Shown here: positions 1-7,494 of the stretch, one piece after another
Position numbering within the stretch: the stretch's first letter is position 1
Layout of the letters: each line of letters begins with the position of its first letter
Assembly (NCBI GenBank): GCA_900768785.1
Contig: CAAGEG010000028.1
Span: 1 to 14,272, forward strand
DNA length: 14,272 nt
Source of the DNA: an uncultured Prevotella sp.
Lineage (GTDB): Bacteria > Bacteroidota > Bacteroidia > Bacteroidales > Bacteroidaceae
Direction of reading: 5' to 3'
Made by a program: the position numbers and the translations under genes
The notes under the pieces: generated by a model
What the model was told of the DNA's origin: nothing
Databases searched by the model: none
The model's input: only the letters and a program-made list of their open reading frames with translations

Positions 1-1381
1 GCTCCAAATCAAGAAGTTTGCTGTTGTACTCAAACTGGGTTTCCAAAGGATATTGGGCAATATACCTATCCGTTATAGAGTGATTGGTGGAGTGCCCCAT
101 GCTTTCGGATATGTACCTCAGTTCTACACGTGCATGGGTAAGGTTCGTTCCGTAAGAATGTCTGCACCATGTTCCCGATGGGCGCACCTCCCAATGAAGC
201 ACATCCTGACAAATCTTGATGATTCGGTCCTGTACATTCGAGTTCTCTTGGGATATTCTCTTGCGCTTGTCGGCTTTCAACGTTGCACCTTGCAGAATGT
301 CGGGGAAGACAAATCCGTCAAGGACAGGCTCGGCTGCAATCTCGTCAAGGATCCTTTGAAGTGGTGCTATGATAGGAATTATCACTTCAGAACCACCTTC
401 CGTGCGGTTGGTCGTCTTCACTCTTTTGAACTTGAATGCTTTTCTTCCTGTATCGAAATAATACTGAGAATAAGTCAGTTCTCCTGCATCGGCAAGGTTG
501 AATCCATTACACAGATACTGGGCAAGGAATAGCCCCAATGAATAATGCGCCCTTTCGGCATATCCACTTTTCCATGTATCGGGATAACACTTCTCAATGA
601 ATACATGATACAACTCGGTCATTTGTTCCACTGTCAGGTAGCAATGTTTTCTCGATTCTCCAACAGGAATAGACACTAACTTTTTCTTTTGGATATTGGA
701 GAAAGGGTATTCCTGATTGGTGAGGTAACCCATAGACACGCACTCATTCCAAACGGCCCGACAAGAACGAAGGTATATTCCACGCGTAGTGTTGCTAATC
801 TTGCCTACAATGTTGCCTGCTTCGTCCTTTACGCCATGCATCATACCATTGTTCCAATATTCTATATCTTCCTTGTCGACCTTGAAGCCAACGACGGGTC
901 TATCCCACATGATTCTCTGAAAGGACTTCAAGGCATACTCGTAGGATTCTGCGGTGGTGCAACGCTCACCATTATTATCCGTGAGATAGAAATTAATCTT
1001 TTTCTCCCAAATGCCTATAAATGACGTTTCCTTTGTGGAATCCACTCCTGTAACAACAACCTTGATACGTTCGAGCGACAGACTATTGCCCAAACGTTCT
1101 ATCATCTCGGTCTGAGCATCGAAGATGGCATCAAACTCCATCTTCTTTTCATAGAGTTCCGAGCGAACAGCCTTTGCACTCAGTGTGCAAACTCGCGCAA
1201 AATCCTCTTCGGTAAATTCGCCAGCGACAAAGTTATACCACGACTTTCTGTCTATGGTATAACGCATTGCGACAGGAAATGTATTCCTGTCTTTCTTCGG
1301 GTGACGCTTGTCAAGGATAAGGGCATAAGTACAACTTCCGTACCTTGCGCTCTTGTAAGTGGTGTCCAGTTTCTTTGCCAT
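1..1381 (-). CDS. Tyrosine recombinase / integrase, 3' end cut by window edge
   Basis: An uninterrupted reading frame of 460 codons starts at ATG 1381 (MAKKLDTTYKSARYG) and runs off the left edge. The C-terminal half is a tyrosine recombinase catalytic domain: RHSYGT at residues 407-412 supplies the second catalytic Arg (R407), GHS at 429-431 supplies the following His, and Y440 in TDRYI is the nucleophile. The first half fits the N-terminal arm-binding domain plus SAM-like core-binding domain of Bacteroidetes integrases. The position where the first catalytic Arg is expected reads CNGFNLADAGELTY, with Asn at 292, and the HxxR position reads TWCR with Thr. Such substitutions occur in Bacteroidetes element integrases, so the enzyme may well be active. 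The gene reads away from the attachment site about 240 bp to its right. Little is probably missing, since the Tyr has been passed by 20 residues. Confidence 0.9.
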   Translation of the reverse strand, partial: MAKKLDTTYKSARYGSCTYALILDKRHPKKDRNTFPVAMRYTIDRKSWYNFVAGEFTEEDFARVCTLSAKAVRSELYEKKMEFDAIFDAQTEMIERLGNSLSLERIKVVVTGVDSTKETSFIGIWEKKINFYLTDNNGERCTTAESYEYALKSFQRIMWDRPVVGFKVDKEDIEYWNNGMMHGVKDEAGNIVGKISNTTRGIYLRSCRAVWNECVSMGYLTNQEYPFSNIQKKKLVSIPVGESRKHCYLTVEQMTELYHVFIEKCYPDTWKSGYAERAHYSLGLFLAQYLCNGFNLADAGELTYSQYYFDTGRKAFKFKRVKTTNRTEGGSEVIIPIIAPLQRILDEIAAEPVLDGFVFPDILQGATLKADKRKRISQENSNVQDRIIKICQDVLHWEVRPSGTWCRHSYGTNLTHARVELRYISESMGHSTNHSITDRYIAQYPLETQFEYNSKLLDLE

Positions 1382-1428
1382 TTTGCCAATAGTCTGTAGG
1401 TCTCAACTTGCCAATTATCTCAAATCTC

Positions 1429-1515
1429 GGAAAACAATGGGAAAACAAAACCCACCATTTCTCTTATGAATACCCTATCTTCCTATGCTTTTCGGGAAAA
1501 CAATGGGAAAACAAA
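1429..1515. repeat. Two 21-bp direct repeats, each a doublet of GGAAAACAA
   Basis: A 21-bp sequence at 1429-1449 recurs exactly at 1495-1515. Each copy contains two GGAAAACAA motifs, giving starts at 1429, 1440, 1495 and 1506. The spacings are 11, 55 and 11 bp, all multiples of 11, so all four lie on nearly the same face of the helix. They sit 48-134 bp upstream of the integrase start codon and about 110-200 bp from the tRNA core. This is what arm-type binding sites of an integrase, or sites for an excision factor, usually look like. That role is inferred; only the repeats and their phasing are seen. Confidence 0.7.
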
Positions 1516-1624
1516 GACATTTTGATACGGAGTTTATTGGCATATCATAAACTACCGCAAAATTAGTAACAATCTGTGTATCAATGAAATTTATCGCTAT
1601 AAAAAATCATAAAATATCATTCTC

Positions 1625-1671
1625 TCAGACTCATAATCTGGAGGTCCCAGGTTCAAGCCCTGGATGGCCCA
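1625..1671 (+). pseudogene. 3' fragment of tRNA-Met(CAT), attR core
   Basis: Reads as an anticodon arm (stem TCAGA 1625-1629, loop CTCATAA with anticodon CAT at 1632-1634, stem TCTGG 1637-1641), a 5-nt variable loop, a T arm (CCAGG, loop TTCAAGC, CCTGG; 1647-1663) and a 3' acceptor strand ATGGCCC (1664-1670) with discriminator A1671. CCA is not encoded. The matching 5' acceptor strand GGGCCAT and a D arm are absent: upstream is AT-rich DNA. The gene is therefore a non-functional 3' half, as left at the distal attachment site of an element using this tRNA. CAT could in principle also be the lysidine-modified Ile tRNA, which the fragment cannot exclude. Confidence 0.85.
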
Positions 1672-1677
1672 CAAAAC

Positions 1678-1711
1678 AAAAACACTTACGACATTTCGTA
1701 AGTGTTTTTTA
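1678..1711 (+). terminator. Rho-independent terminator of the split tRNA-Met locus
   Basis: AACACTTACG (1681-1690) pairs perfectly with CGTAAGTGTT (1697-1706) around a 6-nt loop, followed by a T-run. It starts a few bases after the tRNA 3' end, so it is most simply the original terminator of the intact tRNA gene, now separated from it by the integrated element. Confidence 0.85.
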
Positions 1712-2126
1712 TTATCATAGAGATTTGTTTTAGCGGACAGCGGATTTCATCATATCAGGATTGACAAATGAAGAAGCAGCCCCACTGTTTTTCAGCAACA
1801 ATACCGATTATCTGCGGGTTTGTTGTTGGCGGATTATCGTGCCGTACAAACAAGACTTATCACTGATTACAAATCAAATATGCATAAAATCCTCAGACGA
1901 AACAAGGCATTTGTTTAATTAGGCATTATCTAATGTTTCCGACTTGTGAGAATATGCCTGAAATGTTTATAATCATAACACACTCTTTCATATCTTCACA
2001 TTTGTTTAGCTAACATAATACAACAATATATAAATATAATACAAAAAAAGTTAGCGTTGAAATATTATGTTTATATTCGTAGCGGATGGTTACCATCTAC
2101 GACTTTAATTTTTAGGAGGTTTTATT
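1712..2126. other. Gene-poor intergenic region
   Basis: About 415 bp between the tRNA terminator and the hydrolase gene. The only frames are a 32-codon one at 1768-1866 and a stop-to-stop stretch at 1734-1922 with no start codon; neither has recognisable protein character. The right half is very AT-rich and presumably holds the hydrolase promoter, but I see no clean TAnnTTTG match; TATGTTTA near 2067 is one base off. The last 50 bp contain a hairpin and a strong ribosome binding site, listed separately. Confidence 0.6.
2078..2120 (+). promoter_or_regulatory. Leader hairpin and strong Shine-Dalgarno before the hydrolase gene
   Basis: CGTA (2078-2081) pairs with TACG (2098-2101), and GATGG pairs with CCATC around a TTA loop, leaving a 3-nt bulge (GCG). 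Twelve bases on lies AGGAGGT (2114-2120), six bases before the ATG. This is a near-perfect Shine-Dalgarno, whereas HU, SulP and the outer-membrane protein gene have none. The hairpin does not cover the Shine-Dalgarno, so a simple occlusion switch is not obvious; it could stabilise the 5' end of the message or be a protein site. Confidence 0.55.
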
Positions 2127-3212
2127 ATGAAAATTAGAAGTATTATTATGCTTGTTGCGCTAATGAGTATAGCAACAACGCAAAAGGCTTCGGCATGTAC
2201 AGGAATCACGCTACAAACATCAAACGGACAAACTATTGTAGCACGCACCATCGAATGGGCAGGCGGTGACCTTGAAAGCAGATATACAGTTGTGCCGAGA
2301 GGATACAGACAAAGAGCAATAGTGCCGATTGAAGAAAATGAAGGGATGGAGTTTATGGCTCATTACGGCTATTTGGGGCTTTCAGTTGAAAGGCCGGAGT
2401 TTGTTGTTGAGGGTATTAACGAAAAAGGATTATCTGCCGGTCTATTCTATTTTCCAGGATATGGTGAATATATGGCTTATGACAGCAAAGAAAAAGACAA
2501 GACAATAAGTGATTTACAGGTTGTATCGTTTGTTTTAGGTAACTGTAAGTCTGTTGAAGAAGCACAACAGAAGCTAAAAGATTTACGAATAATAAGCGGA
2601 GACCCACGTGGTTCCACAGTTCATTGGCGCATAGCAGATGCTTCAGGAAGACAAATAGTATTAGAGATTATTGGACAAAAGATGGTGTTTTATGAGAACA
2701 AATTAGGTGTTCTAACAAATTCGCCGTCCTTTGATTGGCATCTTACCAATCTAAACAATTATATAAATCTATCTTCCGGGCCAATTTATTCTAAGAAAAT
2801 AGGGAAGTTAGAGCTCACGGCTTTTGGCGGAGGTAGCGGTCTCCATGGATTACCGGGCGACATGACACCGCCTTCACGATTTATAAGAGCGGCAGTCTTT
2901 CAAGCAACAGCGCCTCAACTTAATACTCCAGAAGCAACAGTAGAACAGGCGTTCCATATATTAAACAACTTTGATATACCTACCGGCATACAATTTACAG
3001 CCGAACAAAATGTTCCCAACATACCGAGCGCAACTCAATGGACGGTAGTAACTAATCTTAAAGACAAAAAGATTTATTATCGAACCATGTATAATTCAAA
3101 TATTAGATGCTTTGATCTTAATAAAATAAAGTTTGACAAGGTGAAATATACTTCGCAACCATTGGACAAAGAAAAGGCACAACCTATAAACGAAATCATT
3201 ATTAAGCATTAA
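2127..3212 (+). CDS. Secreted choloylglycine hydrolase-family amidase (bile salt hydrolase / penicillin V acylase type)
   Basis: 361 residues. An N-terminal signal peptide (hydrophobic to about residue 18) ends in ASA just before C24, so export and cleavage would expose Cys as the N-terminal nucleophile of this Ntn-hydrolase family. Other active-site positions are recognisable by alignment to clostridial bile salt hydrolase: R40 (Arg18), E43 where Asp21 is usual, N198 in GVLTNSPSFDW (Asn175) and R251 in PPSRFIR (Arg228). The Asn82 position of classical bile salt hydrolases appears to be Y108 (AGLFYFP), as in penicillin V acylases. The enzyme therefore hydrolyses an amide of a bile acid, penicillin V or an acyl-homoserine lactone-like compound in the periplasm; which one is not settled by sequence. 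The gene stands alone, between the tRNA terminator and a convergent secDF, with a strong Shine-Dalgarno unusual here. Confidence 0.9.
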   Translation: MKIRSIIMLVALMSIATTQKASACTGITLQTSNGQTIVARTIEWAGGDLESRYTVVPRGYRQRAIVPIEENEGMEFMAHYGYLGLSVERPEFVVEGINEKGLSAGLFYFPGYGEYMAYDSKEKDKTISDLQVVSFVLGNCKSVEEAQQKLKDLRIISGDPRGSTVHWRIADASGRQIVLEIIGQKMVFYENKLGVLTNSPSFDWHLTNLNNYINLSSGPIYSKKIGKLELTAFGGGSGLHGLPGDMTPPSRFIRAAVFQATAPQLNTPEATVEQAFHILNNFDIPTGIQFTAEQNVPNIPSATQWTVVTNLKDKKIYYRTMYNSNIRCFDLNKIKFDKVKYTSQPLDKEKAQPINEIIIKH

Positions 3213-3271
3213 TAGGTTTGAAATTTACATGTTTTATTATGCCAATCTAATTATCAATAGGGATTAAATAT

Positions 3272-3308
3272 AAAAAAGGAGATAGCTTTTTACTATCTCC
3301 TTTTTTTT
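3272..3308. terminator. Bidirectional terminator between the hydrolase gene and secDF
   Basis: GGAGATAG and CTATCTCC pair around a 7-nt loop (CTTTTTA), with an A-run before and a T-run after, so the hairpin ends in T on either strand. It lies between two convergent genes and can serve both. Confidence 0.88.
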
Positions 3309-3322
3309 AAACATTCAGAATA

Positions 3323-6277
3323 TTATTTCTTCTGTTTGCGTACTAAAGTATAATATGCTATTGGTGCAGCAATGAATATTGAAGATAATGTGCCAAAAAT
3401 TACACCTAAAATCATTGCGAAAGAGAAGCTACGTATGCTTTCTCCACCAAATATAAATATACACAACAATACTAATAATGTTGATAGTGACGTGTTTATT
3501 GTACGAGCCAATGTCTCATTAAGAGATTTGTCGAACAATTCACGCAAGTTAACTTTCTTGTATAGTCCGAGATTCTCACGAATACGGTCGAACACAACCA
3601 CTTTATCGTTGATTGAATAACCGATTACGGTCAATATGGCTCCAATAAATGTCTGGTCTATCTCCAAAGAGAATGGTACAACTCCCCACAAAGCAGAATA
3701 AAAACCTATTACTACAAATGTATCAAGAGCCAAAGCAACCACGGCGCCCCAAGAGAATGCGAAGTTGTGGAATCTCGCAAGAATGTAGATAAAGATAGCT
3801 ATAAGAGCAAAAATAACACTTATAATAGCTCCGTATGTAATATCCTTAGCAACAGACGGACCTACCTTTGCACTACTGATTATTGAACCTCCGGCGCGTA
3901 CATCTGGATTCTTGAATGTTTCAACATCTTTCTGTGTCACCAATTTTGCGCTTGAAAGTCCTTTAAACAACAAGTTCTCAACTTCGTTGTCCACATTAGG
4001 ATTGTTAGAATCTATCTTGTAGTTAGTAGAAACACGTATTGTCTTGTGGTCAGTACCCAAAGCAAGTGTGCTTACAGAGCCATCGGTAAAATATGGACGA
4101 AGGGCTGCAGTAACGCTTTCCGGCTCAACAGCCTTCTCTAATTTGATAACATAGTTACGTCCACCTGTGAAATCAATACTCTTACTTAAGCCACGAACAA
4201 CAAAACTTATTGCAAATACGACAACAGCAGCATAAGCGACATAACGCACTTTGCTGAAAAGTCCGATGAAACCGAACTTAGTGCCTTGCATAAATTTGCG
4301 AGATATGCGTGTTGTAAAGTTCTGATTCTGCCACTTATCTTTATTCATTCTATTTTCATAAACAATACGTGTCAAGAAAACAGCCGTAAAGAATGAACAA
4401 CAGATACCTATGATAAGTGTTGTTGCAAATCCACGAATAGGACCTGTACCGAATACATAAAGTATGATACCTGTTATTATTGAGGTCAAGTTTGAGTCAA
4501 AAATAGCAGAGAAGGCATTACCATAACCTTCTTTTATTGCTTGTTTAAGCATCTTGCCCTTGCGTAGTTCTTCTTTCGTACGCTCATAAATAAGCACGTT
4601 AGCATCAACAGCCATACCCAAAGAGAGTACAATACCGGCAATACCCGGCATAGTTAAGGCTGCTTGGAATGATGTAAGGATACCCAAAGTGAAGAACAAG
4701 TTAACAAGCAAAGCGCCATTAGCCATCATACCCGGAATGAAGTCGTACATTATAACCATGTAGAACATCAAAAGAATGAAAGCAACAATAAACGAGATTA
4801 TACCTTGTTGTATAGATTGTGCACCGAGAGAAGGTCCTACAACATCTTCTTGAACGATACGTGCAGGTGCAGGCATGCGTCCTGACTTCAATGTATTAGC
4901 AAGGTCTTTGGTATCTTCAATAGTAAAGTTACCTGTGATTTGAGAGTTTCCACCTGATATCTCGCCATTAACACGTGGTGCACTATAAACGACACCATCA
5001 AGAACAATAGCGATAGCTTTGCCGACATTAGCTTTAGTAAGTGAAGCCCAACGACGTGCGCCATCGGAATTCATGCTCATACTTACGCTCGGACGTCCGC
5101 TAAGTTGCTCGAACTCATCTTTTGCATCAGTAATAACATCACCCTCAAGCGGAGCACGACCGTTTGCTTGTGTGACTTTAAGAGCATACAATTCAAAGAT
5201 ATTCTTTACAGAAAGTCCGTCTGCAGGTTTTGCGCCCCAAAGAAGCTTAACGTCTGAAGGCAGTATTTGTTTTGCAACATCTGAATAGATAAGTTTGTTT
5301 ATCTCTGCTGTGTCACGAATGCTTGCATAACCTACAACGCTAAGTGAGCCTTGAGGAGCGGGTTGTAATATAGCGAGTAATGGGTTATGTTTCTTTGCTT
5401 CTTCTAATTGTTCATTTTTAGAAGCAGTAACGTTATCAGACTTTTTGTTGATTTGGAATTTCAGTTTTGCAGAAGCTGCTTTTGCTTCTACCGCACTATC
5501 TTTAACCGCTGTATCAGCCTCTGAAGTGTTGTTTCCAAGCAATCGTTGGTCAAGTTGGCGCAAATAAGGAAGAATTTCTTCGCTGTTATAAGTCTCCCAA
5601 AATTCCAAGTTTGCACTTCCTTGTAACAACTTACGTATACGTTCCGGCTCACGAATGCCCGGCATTTCAACCATTATACGACCTTCTTGGCCTTCCAACT
5701 TTTGAATGTTTGGCTGTACTACACCGAATTTATCAATACGATTACGAACGACATTGTAAGAGTTGTCTATAGCAGATTGTACTTCTGTACGTAAAGCTTT
5801 CTCAACCTCTGCGTCTGTACTTTGTGTGCTAACTTTGCCTTTTAGTTGTTGAGTAGCAAAGATTTCAGCGAGACGATGTCCCGGAGCATTCTGCTTGTAA
5901 TACTTGATAAACAACGAGATAAAATCGCTTTGACTTGTCTCCTCTTCTTTCTTTGCTTGTTCCATAGATTTTACATAGGCTGCGTCTGTCTTGTGATCAG
6001 CAAGAACATCAACAACGTCAGGAACAGAAATTTCAAGGATTACGTTCATACCGCCTTTAAGGTCAAGGCCTAATCCGATTTGTGTTTCCAAGCACTTCTG
6101 ATAAGAATAGACACCCATATACTTCACAGAATCCTTATAATCCTGACGGGCAATAGGGTCTTCAATCTTTGCTGCCTCTTTGTCATAATAACTTGTGGCA
6201 ACAGAGAAAGATAGATAGAAAATGCTTGCAAGAGCCAACAAGACGGCTGTAAAAATTACAATTCCTTTGTTTTGCAT
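3323..6277 (-). CDS. secDF: Fused protein translocase subunit SecDF
   Basis: 984 residues, the SecD and SecF halves in one chain as usual in Bacteroidetes. It works with SecYEG in the inner membrane, using the proton gradient to pull exported proteins out. Residues 5-27 are the first membrane segment; GLDLKGGM at 70-77 is the start of the periplasmic P1 domain. A low-complexity, charged insert lies at about 240-300. The SecD membrane bundle spans about 490-640, with GMAVDANVLIYER at 554-566 holding the conserved proton-path Asp. The SecF half starts near 670; IDFTGGRNY at 701-709 and GYSINDKVVVFDRIRENL at 886-903 are its signature motifs, with membrane segments to about 978. The start is ATG 6277, followed at once by the hydrophobic segment. 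Fusion and motifs are intact; nothing suggests decay. Confidence 0.97.
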   Translation of the reverse strand: MQNKGIVIFTAVLLALASIFYLSFSVATSYYDKEAAKIEDPIARQDYKDSVKYMGVYSYQKCLETQIGLGLDLKGGMNVILEISVPDVVDVLADHKTDAAYVKSMEQAKKEEETSQSDFISLFIKYYKQNAPGHRLAEIFATQQLKGKVSTQSTDAEVEKALRTEVQSAIDNSYNVVRNRIDKFGVVQPNIQKLEGQEGRIMVEMPGIREPERIRKLLQGSANLEFWETYNSEEILPYLRQLDQRLLGNNTSEADTAVKDSAVEAKAASAKLKFQINKKSDNVTASKNEQLEEAKKHNPLLAILQPAPQGSLSVVGYASIRDTAEINKLIYSDVAKQILPSDVKLLWGAKPADGLSVKNIFELYALKVTQANGRAPLEGDVITDAKDEFEQLSGRPSVSMSMNSDGARRWASLTKANVGKAIAIVLDGVVYSAPRVNGEISGGNSQITGNFTIEDTKDLANTLKSGRMPAPARIVQEDVVGPSLGAQSIQQGIISFIVAFILLMFYMVIMYDFIPGMMANGALLVNLFFTLGILTSFQAALTMPGIAGIVLSLGMAVDANVLIYERTKEELRKGKMLKQAIKEGYGNAFSAIFDSNLTSIITGIILYVFGTGPIRGFATTLIIGICCSFFTAVFLTRIVYENRMNKDKWQNQNFTTRISRKFMQGTKFGFIGLFSKVRYVAYAAVVVFAISFVVRGLSKSIDFTGGRNYVIKLEKAVEPESVTAALRPYFTDGSVSTLALGTDHKTIRVSTNYKIDSNNPNVDNEVENLLFKGLSSAKLVTQKDVETFKNPDVRAGGSIISSAKVGPSVAKDITYGAIISVIFALIAIFIYILARFHNFAFSWGAVVALALDTFVVIGFYSALWGVVPFSLEIDQTFIGAILTVIGYSINDKVVVFDRIRENLGLYKKVNLRELFDKSLNETLARTINTSLSTLLVLLCIFIFGGESIRSFSFAMILGVIFGTLSSIFIAAPIAYYTLVRKQKK

Positions 6278-6327
6278 TTTTGTATTTATTATATTAATTT
6301 CAATTTCTAATTTGGAATTATAGCGTG

Positions 6328-6335
6328 CAAAGATA
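6328..6335 (-). promoter_or_regulatory. Candidate -7 promoter element of secDF
   Basis: On the minus strand this reads TATCTTTG, a full match to the Bacteroidetes TAnnTTTG element, 51 bp before the secDF start codon. No TTTG is found at the -33 distance, so the call rests on the -7 element and position alone. The same -7 octamer precedes tRNA-Gln. Confidence 0.55.
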
Positions 6336-6402
6336 GTTATTTTTTTATATTTCTAAAAATTAAATGCCTTTTATTAACAAAATGTCATTATTTTTTATCC
6401 AC

Positions 6403-7470
6403 TTAATTTGTTTTAAGCCAACAATATATTGGATAATGGTCGGAATAATGAATACTTTTATCCACTTTGCAACCATAAGCTTTCCATTTATCTGAACACA
6501 TGATATTGTCTATGCGGACAAACATACCATGCCGATTGTATGATATTCCCGGTCCGAAACCAGATGACACATAACAGTCTGTCAGTTTTTCAGCTAATGT
6601 TTTACGTGAATAAGAGAGTGGATTGTCGTTAAAATCGCCACAAAGAACAACCGGATATGGTGTGTTATCAATATATTTTGCTACAGCATCTACTTGTGGG
6701 GCTCTTATTTTCATTGCTTCTCCAAGTATTACCAACAATCTTTTCGACTCTGCTTTTACTTCTATCCTTTCTGTTTGTCCTTTTACCATTTCACTAAAAC
6801 CGCTCCTGTCTGATGGCGATAAGCCGGTTACTTCAAAATGATTATTTATTAGAGTTACAGTATCATTTGATATTTTCAGTTGAAATGCGGCACTTAGGTT
6901 TCCTCTTGATGCATATTTTATTTTTTCTTTTGAGAGAATAGGATATTTACTCATTACCGCAAGACTATTACTATGGTCTTTTGTCATCATGGTATCCACA
7001 TAGTCATAATGTTTGGATGCACAAGAGCGAATATCGTCTGATATGAAAGCCTCTTGTAAACATACTATGTCTGCATCGCTATTGAGTATATAAGACAATA
7101 TAGGATTTGGATCATCTTCCGGAGCGTTTGTAGAATCAAAATTATGAACATTATATGACAGTATCTTTATACTGCCTTCCGGTTGTTCTCTTCCTAAATT
7201 TAGGGGGCAATAAGTACGTATTGGGGAATAGCCAATTACAAATCCCAACAGACTTATGAGTGCATATTTTTTGTGTGTAAACAAAAAAAACACCATAAAG
7301 GCCAAACATATCAGCAGAAATATGGGGAAAGACAATCCTAAATTTGCCAGCAACGGATGTTCTCTTGGGTCTAAGCGATCTGAGAAGCCTATGAGCAACA
7401 TGAGGATAACAGATACTACATTTGCGCCCGCTATCATCTGTAAGGCAAAAGTCTTTAGTCTTGATGCCAT
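6403..7470 (-). CDS. Membrane-anchored endonuclease/exonuclease/phosphatase-family protein
   Basis: 355 residues. Three hydrophobic segments (about 12-30, 44-65 and 68-84) anchor the protein; the rest, from about 100, is one endonuclease/exonuclease/phosphatase fold. The metal and catalytic motifs are present in order: N107 in LSYNVHNF, E140 in CLQEAF, H211 in NNHFE, D279 and N281 in CGDFND, D321 in RIDNIM, and D344-H345 in SDHYPI. The family cleaves phosphodiester bonds in DNA, RNA, phospholipids or inositol phosphates; the true substrate is unknown. The gene starts 24 bp after the rhomboid stop codon on the same strand, so the two are almost surely co-transcribed. In Bacteroidales this pair is commonly found together. 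The catalytic domain probably faces the periplasm, but the topology is inferred. Confidence 0.88.
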   Translation of the reverse strand: MASRLKTFALQMIAGANVVSVILMLLIGFSDRLDPREHPLLANLGLSFPIFLLICLAFMVFFLFTHKKYALISLLGFVIGYSPIRTYCPLNLGREQPEGSIKILSYNVHNFDSTNAPEDDPNPILSYILNSDADIVCLQEAFISDDIRSCASKHYDYVDTMMTKDHSNSLAVMSKYPILSKEKIKYASRGNLSAAFQLKISNDTVTLINNHFEVTGLSPSDRSGFSEMVKGQTERIEVKAESKRLLVILGEAMKIRAPQVDAVAKYIDNTPYPVVLCGDFNDNPLSYSRKTLAEKLTDCYVSSGFGPGISYNRHGMFVRIDNIMCSDKWKAYGCKVDKSIHYSDHYPIYCWLKTN

Positions 7471-7494
7471 GAATTAGAATATAAATAAAAAAAT

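Larger units (their letters stand above)
1..1671. mobile_element. Right end of an integrated element (attR side)
   Basis: The segment holds a tyrosine recombinase gene, then about 240 bp of AT-rich DNA with phased repeats, then the 3' part of a tRNA-Met gene lacking its 5' half. The tRNA's transcription terminator follows directly. This is the arrangement left when an element recombines into the 3' half of a tRNA gene: the element lies to the left, chromosome resumes to the right of about position 1671, and the rebuilt full-length tRNA should lie at the element's far left end. Whether it is a conjugative element, prophage or other island cannot be told, because only the integrase end is inside the window. 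The exact crossover point is not resolved; the shared core probably begins near the anticodon stem, at about 1625. Confidence 0.78.

Noticed and set aside
53..1024. Two plus-strand open frames of 159 and 111 codons
   Set aside because: Both lie wholly opposite the integrase gene, whose minus-strand frame is intact and has recognisable catalytic motifs.
1580..1671. A complete tRNA-Met gene
   Set aside because: No 5' acceptor strand complementary to ATGGCCC and no D arm occur upstream of the anticodon stem; the preceding DNA is AT-rich element sequence.
1734..1922. Small peptide genes in the gap before the hydrolase
   Set aside because: The 32-codon frame at 1768-1866 and the start-less frame at 1734-1922 have no ribosome binding site, no recognisable features and no promoter match placed for them.
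2041..2075. Promoter of the hydrolase gene at TATGTTTA
   Set aside because: It misses the final G of TAnnTTTG and has no TTTG at the right distance; too weak to list as a promoter.
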